Assembly: GCA_016293535.1 (NCBI GenBank)
Contig: JAEDEB010000043.1
Span: 1-18,472 of the forward strand
DNA length: 18,472 nucleotides
Origin: Bacteroidales bacterium
GTDB taxonomy: Bacteria; Bacteroidota; Bacteroidia; Bacteroidales; UBA932
Direction of reading: 5' to 3'
Shown: positions 1 to 8,391 of the stretch, piece after piece
Layout of the letters: the number at the start of each line of letters is the position of its first letter
How positions within the stretch are numbered: the first letter of the stretch is position 1
Translations under genes and position numbers: made by a program
Notes under the pieces: generated by a model
Seen by the model: the letters and a program-made list of their open reading frames with translations, nothing else
What the model was told of the DNA's origin: nothing
Database searches by the model: none

Positions 1-1
1 C

Positions 2-322
2 CCTGATTTCGATGGATATGCAGCCAACTACAGGATAGCGGAATATCCGGAGTCCATTTCACAGGAGCAGGCCAGGGAGGCTGTCCGCAGGGAGAACCGT
101 CTGGAGTGTGCGATGGAAGGGGAGCGCTTTTTTGACCTTGTCCGCTGGGGAATCGCCGCCGAAGTGATGAACAAGTTCTTCGAGTGTGAGAAGGACAACA
201 GAGTCTATTACGAGGGTGTTTCTTTCACCGCAGGAAAGGATGAGTATCTGCCAATCACCAACAACCAGTACAAATTCTCTGGACGCAACTATGTTCAGAA
301 TCCAGGATATGGCAAATTCTAA
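2..322 (+). CDS. SusD/RagB family outer-membrane glycan-binding lipoprotein, C-terminal part (5' end outside window)
   Basis: The reading frame is open from the window edge to a TAA at 320-322, so only about the last 106 residues are present. They carry the conserved SusD C-terminal pattern: an arginine/glutamate-rich helix (RREN then LECAMEGERFFDLVRW) followed by LPITNNQY and the terminal QNPGY. SusD proteins are surface lipoproteins that sit as a lid on a SusC TonB-dependent transporter and bind glycan. Five bases separate it from a GH32 gene that starts a fructose-handling series, so the bound glycan is probably a fructan such as levan or inulin; this is inferred from context. The signal peptide and lipobox cannot be seen. 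A SusC gene is expected just upstream of the window. Confidence 0.9.
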   Translation, partial: PDFDGYAANYRIAEYPESISQEQAREAVRRENRLECAMEGERFFDLVRWGIAAEVMNKFFECEKDNRVYYEGVSFTAGKDEYLPITNNQYKFSGRNYVQNPGYGKF

Positions 323-327
323 ATGAT

Positions 328-2001
328 ATGATGAACCGCATAATTACAGCAGTAGCAACTTTGTTCGTGTGCAGCCTTCAGATGCCTGCGCAGACGCTTG
401 AGGTCCAGCACCTTGCCAACAATAACGCCATAGTGCGCTTTTCTCCGAATCAGGAGGCACGCTATCTTCTGATTCCTATCGAGGAGAAGTCGCCCGAGTC
501 TGACATCAAGGTCATCTGCGGCAATTCCCTTGTCCGCACTCTCAATGTCCATCTGGCCTTTGACAGGGTTGATTATTATGTCCCGCTCGACCTTCAGGAA
601 TGGAAGGGCGAGGACGTCAAGCTTCTCATACATCTTCCTGTGGACCGTACGAACGGCCGTGAACAGCAGAGCGAAATCTGCTGGAGCAAGATGTTTCTCT
701 CAGACAGTTACGCCAAGGATAACAGGGAGAAGTTCCGTCCGTCATACCACCACAGCCCTGAATATTGCTGGATGAACGACCCGAACGGAATGTTCTACCT
801 GAACGGTGAATGGCATCTCTATTACCAGTGGGGCCCTTACGGCTCAGTGTGGAACAATATGAGCTGGGGACATTCGGTCAGCCGTGACCTCATCAACTGG
901 GAACACCGCAATCCTGTCCTGATGCCGGATGCACTCGGCGCCATCTTCAGCGGTTCCTGCGTAGTGGACCACAATAACACTGCCGGTTTCGGGAAGGATG
1001 CTGTGATTGCCCTTTATACCAGCGCAGGCGACGTTCAGAGCCAGTCTCTCGCATATTCCCTTGATGGCGGAAACTCCTTTACCAAATATGAAGGAAACCC
1101 AATCCTCACCTCCGACATCGTGGATTTCCGTGACCCGAACGTTTTCTGGAATGACGAGATAGGCAAATGGAATCTCATTCTTGCCTGCGGCCAGGAGATG
1201 AGGATTTACAGCTCCGACAATCTTGTCGACTGGACCGAGGAGTCCCGTTTCGGAAAGAGCTACGGCTGCCACGAAGGCGTCTGGGAGTGTCCAGACCTCT
1301 TCAAGCTTCCTGTGGAGGGAAGTGACGAGGAGAAGTGGGTGCTTTTCTGCAACATCAATCCCGGCGGACCTGCCGGCGGTTCTGCAACACAGTATTTCAT
1401 AGGTGATTTCGACGGAAGCAGGTTCACCGTCGATGAGGTGGACCGTTATCTGGATGGAAAGGCCCTGTGGCAGGATTACGGCAAGGACCATTATGCAGCG
1501 GTTTCTTTCTACGGTGCTCCTGACTCCCGTCACACGATGATTGCCTGGATGTCCAACTGGGAGTATGCCAACATAGTTCCTACCACGCAGTTCCGCAGCG
1601 CCAACACTATCGCCAGAGATCCTTTCCTTTACAAGGCCGGGGACAGGATTTACCTTGGAAGCCGTCCTGCACCCGAGTACAATGCCGCCGGCCTGGACAA
1701 GACAGTCAAAATCAGCGGTTCCTGCACCGTGACTCTGTCCAACGACAAGGGCGAGGAATTCGTCATCGTATATGACCAGAAGGCGATGACCCTCAGCTGC
1801 GATCGCAGCAGAAGCGGTATCACCGACTTCTCCCAGCATTTCGACCGGGTGGCTGTCGCTCCAGTTCACCGGAAGATTACTTCGCTGAGGATATTCATCG
1901 ACAACTCCAGCGTGGAAGTCTTCGCTAACGGCGGAGAGGTCTGCCTCACCAGTCTGGTATTCCCCGATTCACCATTCAATTCATTGACAATCAGTAAATA
2001 A
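328..2001 (+). CDS. Glycoside hydrolase family 32 fructosidase (levanase/inulinase type) with N-terminal extra domain
   Basis: A 557-residue GH32 enzyme that hydrolyses beta-fructosidic bonds and releases fructose. All three catalytic motifs are present: WMNDPNG with nucleophile D151, RDP with D269 stabilising the transition state, and WEC with acid/base E320. Residues about 25-125 precede the five-bladed propeller and match the extra domain (DUF4980 type) common on Bacteroides GH32s. The C-terminal part, ending in SSVEVFANGG-type sequence, is the usual GH32 beta-sandwich. The N-terminus (MMNRIITAVATLFVCSLQMPAQ) is a signal peptide, probably cut after AQ. The cysteine at 15 has no good lipobox, so a soluble periplasmic enzyme is more likely than a surface lipoprotein. 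ATGs at 328 and 331 are both possible starts. The stop overlaps the next start (TAATG). Exo or endo action cannot be told by eye. Confidence 0.93.
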   Translation: MMNRIITAVATLFVCSLQMPAQTLEVQHLANNNAIVRFSPNQEARYLLIPIEEKSPESDIKVICGNSLVRTLNVHLAFDRVDYYVPLDLQEWKGEDVKLLIHLPVDRTNGREQQSEICWSKMFLSDSYAKDNREKFRPSYHHSPEYCWMNDPNGMFYLNGEWHLYYQWGPYGSVWNNMSWGHSVSRDLINWEHRNPVLMPDALGAIFSGSCVVDHNNTAGFGKDAVIALYTSAGDVQSQSLAYSLDGGNSFTKYEGNPILTSDIVDFRDPNVFWNDEIGKWNLILACGQEMRIYSSDNLVDWTEESRFGKSYGCHEGVWECPDLFKLPVEGSDEEKWVLFCNINPGGPAGGSATQYFIGDFDGSRFTVDEVDRYLDGKALWQDYGKDHYAAVSFYGAPDSRHTMIAWMSNWEYANIVPTTQFRSANTIARDPFLYKAGDRIYLGSRPAPEYNAAGLDKTVKISGSCTVTLSNDKGEEFVIVYDQKAMTLSCDRSRSGITDFSQHFDRVAVAPVHRKITSLRIFIDNSSVEVFANGGEVCLTSLVFPDSPFNSLTISK

Positions 2002-3164
2002 TGAAATCAAAAATAACCGCTTCAGTCACTGTGATGCTTGCCTTCTTCACGATGGGTTTCGTGGATCTGGTCGGCATAGCAAGCAATTATGTTCAGAAGG
2101 ACCTGGCTCTTGCTGATTCCCAGGCCAATATCCTTCCCTCCCTCGTTTTCTTCTGGTTCCTCATCTTCTCCGTTCCGACCGGAATGCTGATGAACAGGAT
2201 AGGCAGGAAGAACACCGTGCTCCTTTCAATCGCTATCACAGCAGTTTCGCTTATCATACCGATTTTCGCATCCAGTTATCCGGTGATGCTCGTAAGCTTC
2301 TCGCTCCTCGGAATAGGCAATGCGATCATGCAGACTTCCCTCAATCCTCTGGTCAGCAATATAGTCAGCGGCGACAAGCTGGCTTCCACCCTTACTTTCG
2401 GCCAGTTCGTGAAGGCAATCGCTTCTTTCATGGCTCCGTACATCGCAATGTGGGGCGCGACTGCAGCCATTCCTTCTCTCGGACTGGACTGGAGGGTGCT
2501 TTTCCCTATATATGCTTTGATAGCGATACTCGCTGCACTGCTGCTCGGCATAGTCAGGATCGACGAGGCGCCTGCAGATGCGCAGGCATCCGGTATCTTC
2601 GGCTGCCTCAAGCTTCTCGGAAAGCCTTTCGTGCTGCTCTGCTTCCTCGGCATTATGTGCCACGTGGGCATAGACGTTGGTACCAATACGACTGCGCCTA
2701 AGATCCTTATGGAGCGCCTGCAATTCTCGCTGGACAATGCCGCGTTCGCTACTTCCCTTTACTTTATTTTCCGTACCATTGGCTGTTTCAGCGGTTCATA
2801 CATACTCCGCAAGGTCAGCAACAGGCTTTTCTTCGGGATATCGGCGCTTCTCATTCTCGCTGCTATGATAGGCCTCGCCGTCGTGGCCCAGCCTCAGTCC
2901 CACATCTTCATCTATGTGATGATCGCTATGATCGGCTATGGCAATTCCAATATCTTCTCGATCATTTTCTCGCAGGCTCTGCTTCACGAGCCGGAGCGTC
3001 AGAATGAGGTCAGCGGCCTGATGATCATGGGCCTGTTCGGCGGAACGGTGTTCCCTCTGCTTATGGGCTTCGCTTCCGATCTTATCGGCACCCTCGGCGC
3101 TGTGCTCGTGATGATGGTCGGCGCAATATATCTTTCTTTGTTTACATTTAAAATCAGCAGGTAA
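2001..3164 (+). CDS. MFS sugar transporter (FucP-like), probable fructose importer
   Basis: A 387-residue, very hydrophobic inner-membrane protein with about 12 predicted membrane segments. MFS motif A is visible between the second and third segments (GMLMNRIGRKN). The N-terminus, with GFVDLVGIASNYVQKD, resembles the fucose/glucose-galactose H+ symporter (FucP/GluP) branch. It is translationally coupled to the GH32 gene through a TAATG overlap and lies 4 bp before the fructokinase gene. The order GH32, transporter, fructokinase is the same as in the characterised levan/fructose locus of Bacteroides thetaiotaomicron, so fructose is the likely substrate. The substrate is inferred from neighbours, not from binding residues. 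Confidence 0.88.
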   Translation: MKSKITASVTVMLAFFTMGFVDLVGIASNYVQKDLALADSQANILPSLVFFWFLIFSVPTGMLMNRIGRKNTVLLSIAITAVSLIIPIFASSYPVMLVSFSLLGIGNAIMQTSLNPLVSNIVSGDKLASTLTFGQFVKAIASFMAPYIAMWGATAAIPSLGLDWRVLFPIYALIAILAALLLGIVRIDEAPADAQASGIFGCLKLLGKPFVLLCFLGIMCHVGIDVGTNTTAPKILMERLQFSLDNAAFATSLYFIFRTIGCFSGSYILRKVSNRLFFGISALLILAAMIGLAVVAQPQSHIFIYVMIAMIGYGNSNIFSIIFSQALLHEPERQNEVSGLMIMGLFGGTVFPLLMGFASDLIGTLGAVLVMMVGAIYLSLFTFKISR

Positions 3165-3168
3165 TATT

Positions 3169-4116
3169 ATGGCTAGCAATTGTGATATCAAGGGTGATTA
3201 TATAGTTGGTCTGGGAGAGATTCTTTTCGACTGTCTGCCTGATGGAAAGAAACTGGGCGGCGCTCCTGCAAACTTCGCTTATCACGTCAGCAATTTCGGA
3301 CTCAATGGCCTTGCCGTCTCTGCGATAGGCAAGGATGAGGATGGTCTCAGAATCAAGGAGGAACTCAAGCCGCGCGGTCTGAAATTCCATCTCGAGGAGG
3401 TGGATTATCCTACCGGTACGGTGCAGGTGTCACTTTCCGGGAACGGTATCCCTCAGTATGACATCTGTCAGGGTGTGGCCTATGACAATATCCCATGGAC
3501 TCCGGAGATCGAGCAGATTGCAAAGCAGACCCGCGGCGTGTGCTTCGGCTCTCTTGCCCAGCGCAATGCAGTGAGCCGCAAGACCATTCAGAGGTTCCTC
3601 GACACTATGCCTCCTGTCGGTACCATCAAGGTGTTTGACATCAACCTTCGTCAGAACTGGTATTCCAGGGAACTGATAGAGGAGTCACTGAGAAGGTGCA
3701 ACGTGCTGAAACTGAACGATGAGGAAATATGCACCGTTTCGAATCTCCTCGGTCTGAAGAAAATATCCGCGAGAAATGCGGCTTCAGCCGATGACGCCCC
3801 TCTCCAGCTCGTGGATTTCGAGGATCAGTGTCGCGCTATCATGAAAAAGTATGATCTTCAGATGCTCATTCTCACTTGCGGAGTTCACGGTTCCTATGTC
3901 TTCTACGAAGATGGCAAGTCCTCATTCCAGCCTACTCCGAAGGTTGAGGTGGCCGATACCGTCGGGGCCGGCGATTCCTTCACGGGCGCCTTCGTGGCGA
4001 GCATATTCAAAGGCGATTCCGTCGAGGACGCCCACAGGAAGGCTGTTGCCGTATCTGCTTTCGTATGCACTCAGAACGGAGCCATGCCTGCGGTTCCTGC
4101 TGAGTTGATAGGCTAG
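3169..4116 (+). CDS. PfkB-family fructokinase
   Basis: A 315-residue cytoplasmic sugar kinase of the ribokinase/PfkB family, predicted to convert fructose to fructose phosphate with ATP. The N-terminal signature GLGEILFD is followed by KLGGAPANFAYH (substrate-binding glycine pair), and the C-terminal signature DTVGAGDSFTGAF carries the catalytic base D269 and the anion hole. The internal ILTCGVHGSY stretch is also typical. The length is normal for the family. It is the last gene of the fructan cluster, 4 bp after the transporter, and ends convergently with the efflux operon. No hybrid two-component or other regulator follows it here, unlike the B. thetaiotaomicron locus. Confidence 0.93.
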   Translation: MASNCDIKGDYIVGLGEILFDCLPDGKKLGGAPANFAYHVSNFGLNGLAVSAIGKDEDGLRIKEELKPRGLKFHLEEVDYPTGTVQVSLSGNGIPQYDICQGVAYDNIPWTPEIEQIAKQTRGVCFGSLAQRNAVSRKTIQRFLDTMPPVGTIKVFDINLRQNWYSRELIEESLRRCNVLKLNDEEICTVSNLLGLKKISARNAASADDAPLQLVDFEDQCRAIMKKYDLQMLILTCGVHGSYVFYEDGKSSFQPTPKVEVADTVGAGDSFTGAFVASIFKGDSVEDAHRKAVAVSAFVCTQNGAMPAVPAELIG

Positions 4117-4161
4117 TCTCCCTTCAGCAGCTTGCGCGGATAACTCAATTCTTTTTCGCAA
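4097..4161 (+). terminator. Possible terminator between convergent fructokinase and efflux operon
   Basis: The 28-bp convergent gap and its edges hold overlapping inverted repeats: CTGCTGA/TCAGCAG (4097-4103/4124-4130), TGAGTT/AACTCA (4101-4106/4142-4147) and CTTGCG/CGCAAG (4131-4136/4156-4161). On the plus strand the TGAGTT/AACTCA stem is followed by ATTCTTTTT. Stems are short and loops long, so this is a weak call. Confidence 0.28.
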
Positions 4162-5770
4162 GATACTCTATTGCATATACCGGCCAGCGTGGAACCTTCC
4201 TTATGTTTGTGCGTACAGCCGGTATATCGCAAAGCAGGAAGATTGCAGCGAGGGCGAGTGCGAACCAGATGACATAGCCGTACACCTGCTTTATTGTCAC
4301 CATCATCATTGAGTGAAGGAAGTTCTGGCCTATGTACCCGGCCAAATCGAAGTGAGCCATATCCAGCCTGGTAGGCGTAAGATATTGTCCGTAACTTATC
4401 ATATTGTCGTTCATCAGATTCGAGAATATGCCGGTGTAGATTCCGAAGCCTGCGGCTCCCGCCAGATACATGTGCAGTGTGTTGAATATGAACAGGCCCA
4501 TGAAAAACTGTTCAAGACTGGGCACAGATTCGTTCAGGGCCCACATCAGAGCAGGGGATAGCACGCCATAGGCAAAGCCCCTCAGGAATATCGCCGGCCT
4601 GTACTGTTCGATATTTACGTTCATATCCAGGGTGAAGTACATCAGCATGCCATAGAAGGCAATGCAGATAAAGGCGATTCCGAAGAGTTTCCATATTTTC
4701 CATTTCCTGACTTTCAGCCAATAGAGGTCCAGCAGGATGCCGGCATACATTCCCGGAAGAGCCCACATGAACTGAGCCTCCTTGGTCGGTTCCTCCAGGC
4801 TCAGGACTTCGCTGTAAAGTATCTCTTCCATTGTGTGCTCCGCGCCCAAGGCAAGTTCGGCAAAGAAGGTGACAATGAGAATGGGCACGACATTGCGGAG
4901 CGTGAACAGACTGAGTTCGACATAGGGGTAACGGTAGTGATGAAGACGGTAGAGCACCATGCCGAGAAGAACCATGGCGGCAGCTATCAGAAGACGGATG
5001 CGCAAACTGTCAAGCCACATCAGATAGTCGCCATACACCACAATGTATGACAGTGTCAGCATAAGGCCGCATATAAGCAACCCTCCCTGAAAGTCTATGC
5101 CCTTGAGCGACATCCTCTGGGGCATCGGGCAGAACGGGCGGCAGAAAACGATTTGCGTGAGAAGTACGAACGACATTGTGCCTATGGTGAAGACATGCAT
5201 CATCTGCCAGGTGAAGTGATGCCCGAACCAGGCGGCAAGCCAGCCGCTGCCTTCTATGGCAGTGAGCAGTATGATGTGGAGCACGGGAAAGAATGCAGCA
5301 AAGTCACGCTTTGGTGTAATCCAGGTCTGTATATTGCTCATACACTCGAAAGTGCCCTGTATCTTGGCCATGCCCGCTATGAAGCAAGCCACCGCGAGCA
5401 CGGGCATTGACTGGCAATGCATGGTCAGCAGATTGCATGCTCCGAGAATTGTTGCAGAGCCGCAGAGAAGCTGCCGGTTGGTGAAGCGGAACTTCATGCG
5501 GAAAAGCATCGGAAAGTAAACTGCCATCCCCGCAAGGGTGGAATACATCAGGAAAAGCACGTCCTCCATCATCAGGTTTGTGGTCCCGCGTATGCCCTCC
5601 ATCGCACCGAGATACACGCCACCGCCGAACTGAAAGCAAAAGGCGGTCAGAACGTATATCCATGGCTGGATACGGCGGGGTACCCAGCCTTTCATCATAG
5701 GCATCGAAAACCCTTCTGCCGGAGGAGGTCCGCCGGCGCTTTTCATGAAAAATTCAGTCAGCTGTCCCAT
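4145..5770 (-). CDS. MFS efflux pump, EmrB/QacA (DHA2) type, inner-membrane part of tripartite exporter
   Basis: A 541-residue hydrophobic protein with about 14 likely membrane segments, the size and layout of the DHA2 drug:H+ antiporter family. The sequence is divergent: the loop after the second segment (FRMKFRFTNRQ) only loosely resembles MFS motif A. I rest the call mainly on hydropathy, length and its place as third gene after a TolC-like and an EmrA-like gene, 6 bp after the latter. It should drive export of a substrate through the EmrA/TolC conduit. The substrate is unknown; drugs, bile acids or fatty acids are all possible. The N-terminus has a soluble proline/glycine-rich stretch of about 30 residues before the first segment. 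Confidence 0.82.
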   Translation of the reverse strand: MGQLTEFFMKSAGGPPPAEGFSMPMMKGWVPRRIQPWIYVLTAFCFQFGGGVYLGAMEGIRGTTNLMMEDVLFLMYSTLAGMAVYFPMLFRMKFRFTNRQLLCGSATILGACNLLTMHCQSMPVLAVACFIAGMAKIQGTFECMSNIQTWITPKRDFAAFFPVLHIILLTAIEGSGWLAAWFGHHFTWQMMHVFTIGTMSFVLLTQIVFCRPFCPMPQRMSLKGIDFQGGLLICGLMLTLSYIVVYGDYLMWLDSLRIRLLIAAAMVLLGMVLYRLHHYRYPYVELSLFTLRNVVPILIVTFFAELALGAEHTMEEILYSEVLSLEEPTKEAQFMWALPGMYAGILLDLYWLKVRKWKIWKLFGIAFICIAFYGMLMYFTLDMNVNIEQYRPAIFLRGFAYGVLSPALMWALNESVPSLEQFFMGLFIFNTLHMYLAGAAGFGIYTGIFSNLMNDNMISYGQYLTPTRLDMAHFDLAGYIGQNFLHSMMMVTIKQVYGYVIWFALALAAIFLLCDIPAVRTNIRKVPRWPVYAIEYLAKKN

Positions 5771-5776
5771 TTCCTA

Positions 5777-6805
5777 TCACTCCTTCACGACACATTCCAC
5801 ATTGTAGCCACCCTTCAGCATGCTTACGTCACTGCTTGCGTCGAGTCTGATGCGTACGGTGACACGCTGTTCGACTTTCACGAAATTGCCTGTCGCATTG
5901 TCGACGGGAATAAGAGAGAATGCGCTGCCGGTAGCATCTGATATGCGCTCCACCGTGCCGGTATATTTCACACCCGGAACTGCGTCGGCTTCAATCTCCA
6001 CTCTGTTGCCGACCTTGACGTGGGGCAGCTGGCTTTCCTTGTAGTTCGCTTCGACCCAGCGTTCGTTCTCGTCCACTATGTTCACCAGTGTCTGACCCGG
6101 ATTGACAAGCTGTCCCGGATGTATGTCCTTCTTGCCGACAGTTCCGTCGCAGCTGGCAATGACGTAGCAATAGGATAGATTCAGACGGGCAAGATCGACA
6201 GCGCGGCGGGCCATTTCTATGCTCTGTTCGGAAACGGAGAACTGATGGCCCTGCTCGGTTACGACAGCCGACTGCATCTGGCGTGAACGTACCGCCTGAT
6301 CGTATGCGGCCTTTGCGCTCAGATAAGCCGTGTGAACCTTGTCATATTCCTGACGGGTGACTGCATCCTGACCGAGAAGGTTCTTGAAACGCGTGTCCTC
6401 TCTCATCGCGTTTTCCATCTGGACCCGTGCAGCTTCGATGCCGGCCTCCGTGACGGCCATGCTCGTCTTGGTCGTGACGATGCTGCTTGCCGTGCCCTTC
6501 GAACCCTGTTCGGCTCTCAGAAGGTCTGTCTCGGCCTGAGCCAGCCTCAGGCGGAACTCGGCATCCTCTATGATCACAAGTGTGTCTCCCTTCCTTACCG
6601 GCTGGAAATCGCTGAAGCGCACTTCGCGGATAAAACCCTGCACGCGGCAGCTCTGAGGCACGATATTCTGGCAGACACGTGCGTTGTCCGTGAATTCTCC
6701 TTTGCCCAGGTGCACGAACTGTCTGATTGCGTAAACGGCTCCGCCCAAAAGACAAAGCACAATGAGAGCATTATATAAATAGGTGTGTATCTTGTTCTTT
6801 TCCAT
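5777..6805 (-). CDS. EmrA/HlyD-family periplasmic adaptor (membrane fusion protein)
   Basis: A 342-residue adaptor linking the inner-membrane pump to the outer-membrane channel. One N-terminal membrane anchor (about residues 11-28) is followed by the first half of a lipoyl-like domain (SCRVQGFIREVRFSDFQPVRKGDTL), an alpha-hairpin rich in Ala, Gln and Glu (about 88-205), the second lipoyl half (SCDGTVGKKDIHPGQLV) and a beta-barrel domain with the typical WVEANYKESQL. The order is that of EmrA, the partner of MFS pumps. It starts 24 bp after the tolC-like gene with AAGGAA just before the ATG. The length is normal. Confidence 0.92.
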   Translation of the reverse strand: MEKNKIHTYLYNALIVLCLLGGAVYAIRQFVHLGKGEFTDNARVCQNIVPQSCRVQGFIREVRFSDFQPVRKGDTLVIIEDAEFRLRLAQAETDLLRAEQGSKGTASSIVTTKTSMAVTEAGIEAARVQMENAMREDTRFKNLLGQDAVTRQEYDKVHTAYLSAKAAYDQAVRSRQMQSAVVTEQGHQFSVSEQSIEMARRAVDLARLNLSYCYVIASCDGTVGKKDIHPGQLVNPGQTLVNIVDENERWVEANYKESQLPHVKVGNRVEIEADAVPGVKYTGTVERISDATGSAFSLIPVDNATGNFVKVEQRVTVRIRLDASSDVSMLKGGYNVECVVKE

Positions 6806-6829
6806 TTCCTTGTAATTATTAGAAGATTG

Positions 6830-8224
6830 CTATAAGGTATTTGTTGAGTATTTGAGTTTGCAGAAATTGTACAGCATTGCGATACGGGCGTTGACAAGCT
6901 CCATTTCGGCGGAAAGTTTCATGTTGGAAGCGTCGACCATGTCTGTAAGGAGAGCAAGGTCATTCTGATAGCGCTTTTGCACCACTGAATAATTCTGCTG
7001 TGCGAGTTCCACCTGTTTCTGCTGTGTCTTCACCTCGGTGCAGGATGTCAAAAGATTGGTGTAGTCGGCTTGCACTGCAGTTTCAACCTGCTCCTGTACC
7101 AGCGCGACCGTTTCCATGGATTGCCTCTGTTCCAGACCGGCCTTGCGTATGTTGTGTCTGTTTTTCCAGAGACTGCCAAGATTGAATTTCACCCCTATCC
7201 CGACAAACCATACGTTCACGTTGCAGTCTTTAGGAATGAGGTCTTGGGTGTAGGGACCGAAGAGATGGTTTTCCGCAACTATTGCTATCGAAGGCAGGGA
7301 TTCCGCCCTGACTTGCTTCATTTTCTCTTCCGCAAGATTTGCGGCTATCCTTGCCTGACGTATTCCAAGGTTGTTGTCAGCCGCGCTCTGTTGCCAGGTC
7401 TCCCGTCCAGCGATTGCGGAGAGCGAATTCATTTCTGTCTCAAGTTCATTCTTGTCCGGAGACAGCAGCGTGTTCTCCGGCAGATGAAGCATCGTGACCA
7501 GCTGATGATTGATGATGGCTGAAGCGTCCCTGAGCTTTGTCAGTGTGAGTTCGAGACTCTGTAACTGGAATTCATATCGTGTGATGTCATTCTGCAGAAC
7601 CGTTCCTTCTCCGCGGCGGGCTTTCATATGCTCAAGTTCCTGGCGGGTCAGTGCGATATTCTGTCGGACAACCTCGGCCTGATTGTCCAGCTTGCAGATG
7701 TCGAGATAATAACCAGTCAGCAGCAGACGTATCTCCTGACGGTTCTTCTCCACATCGAGTTCAGCCATCTCCCTGCCCAGTCCGGCCATACGTATGCCCG
7801 AACGGATTGCACCGCCGGCATACAGCACCTGTGACACCTGGGCGGTAAAGCTGTTTCCCCAGTGGGGAGTATCCTGTTTGCCGTTTTCTATGGGAACCGT
7901 TCCCACGCCGGGGACGATGTAATCCGTCGTTCCGCTGGCCGAAAAGCCTCTGGACAGCATGAATGCGTTGCCAGTATAACTGCCCTGGAGGCTCAGGTCC
8001 ACACTCGGCAGCATAGCTGACTTGGCCGCTGCAACGCCCTCGTCGGCGGCCTGGAGAGCCACCTCGCTTATTCTCATCCTCTGACTCTGACGGTCGGCCA
8101 GGTCATAGAGTTCCGTGAGGGTCATCGTCTGTACAGACCACTCCTGAGCAGATATCTGCACACAAAAAAAACCTTTGGCTATCACGGTGACAGCCAAAGC
8201 GTAACAAGCCACAAATCTGTTCAT
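6830..8224 (-). CDS. TolC-family outer membrane efflux protein
   Basis: A 464-residue outer-membrane factor, first gene of the efflux operon. It has the family pattern of two similar halves of long amphipathic helices: LTELYDLADRQSQRMRISE near the N-terminus, MAGLGREMAELDVEKNRQEIR, and the C-terminal repeat with QVELAQQNYSVVQKRYQN ending in the typical LYNFCKLKY. A signal peptide is needed and the first 27 residues, ending ISAQ, fit one, though K17 breaks its hydrophobic core. The start at 8224 is the only in-frame ATG that includes that signal. Codons 9-21 coincide with a 12-bp RNA hairpin plus a T8 run on the coding strand, see the separate entry. Confidence 0.92.
   Translation of the reverse strand: MNRFVACYALAVTVIAKGFFCVQISAQEWSVQTMTLTELYDLADRQSQRMRISEVALQAADEGVAAAKSAMLPSVDLSLQGSYTGNAFMLSRGFSASGTTDYIVPGVGTVPIENGKQDTPHWGNSFTAQVSQVLYAGGAIRSGIRMAGLGREMAELDVEKNRQEIRLLLTGYYLDICKLDNQAEVVRQNIALTRQELEHMKARRGEGTVLQNDITRYEFQLQSLELTLTKLRDASAIINHQLVTMLHLPENTLLSPDKNELETEMNSLSAIAGRETWQQSAADNNLGIRQARIAANLAEEKMKQVRAESLPSIAIVAENHLFGPYTQDLIPKDCNVNVWFVGIGVKFNLGSLWKNRHNIRKAGLEQRQSMETVALVQEQVETAVQADYTNLLTSCTEVKTQQKQVELAQQNYSVVQKRYQNDLALLTDMVDASNMKLSAEMELVNARIAMLYNFCKLKYSTNTL
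8164..8199 (-). terminator. Intrinsic-terminator-like hairpin plus T8 inside the 5' coding region of the tolC-like gene (candidate attenuator)
   Basis: Read on the coding (minus) strand, CTTTGGCT (8199-8192) and AGCCAAAG (8180-8173) are perfect complements. Between them a G-U wobble (8191/8181) and UCA/UGA continue the helix, giving a 12-bp stem closed by a CCG triloop. One G follows, then eight T (8171-8164). Stem plus U-tract is the standard form of a Rho-independent terminator. It covers codons 9-21, only 26-61 nt after the A of the start codon. Whether it terminates transcription is inference; a regulator-binding palindrome is an alternative. Confidence 0.6.
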
Positions 8225-8391
8225 TATAGTTTTCCTTTAACCTTTTGTTCCTGCTCATTCCCTCGGAAATACTAATAATGAACTTGGAGTACGGACAGCA
8301 TGGAATCTGCCACAATGCGCTACTGACGGCAACATCAGGGAATAAGGGATGAAAGCCGAAATTCGAGCACTATTGATTAAGAAATCCGCTG
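8225..8391 (-). promoter_or_regulatory. Long, possibly structured 5' leader of the efflux operon
   Basis: If transcription begins just after the -7 box at 8392-8399, the mRNA leader is about 160-165 nt. It can form a 10-bp stem with one G-U pair: minus-strand segments 8346-8337 (CUUAUUCCCU) and 8263-8254 (AGGGAAUGAG), enclosing 73 nt. A short reading frame starts at ATG 8258-8256 and runs 51 codons to 8103, overlapping the tolC start in another frame. No known riboswitch fold was recognised. Confidence 0.35.

Noticed and set aside
844..1869. 341-codon open frame on the minus strand across the GH32 gene
   Set aside because: It lies wholly antisense to a gene with all GH32 catalytic motifs, shows no recognisable domain and follows from codon bias in the real frame.
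8103..8315. 70-codon minus-strand frame overlapping the tolC start as an independent gene
   Set aside because: No domain is recognisable and most of it overlaps the tolC signal-peptide codons. I keep only the idea that its downstream ATG at 8258 might act as a leader frame.
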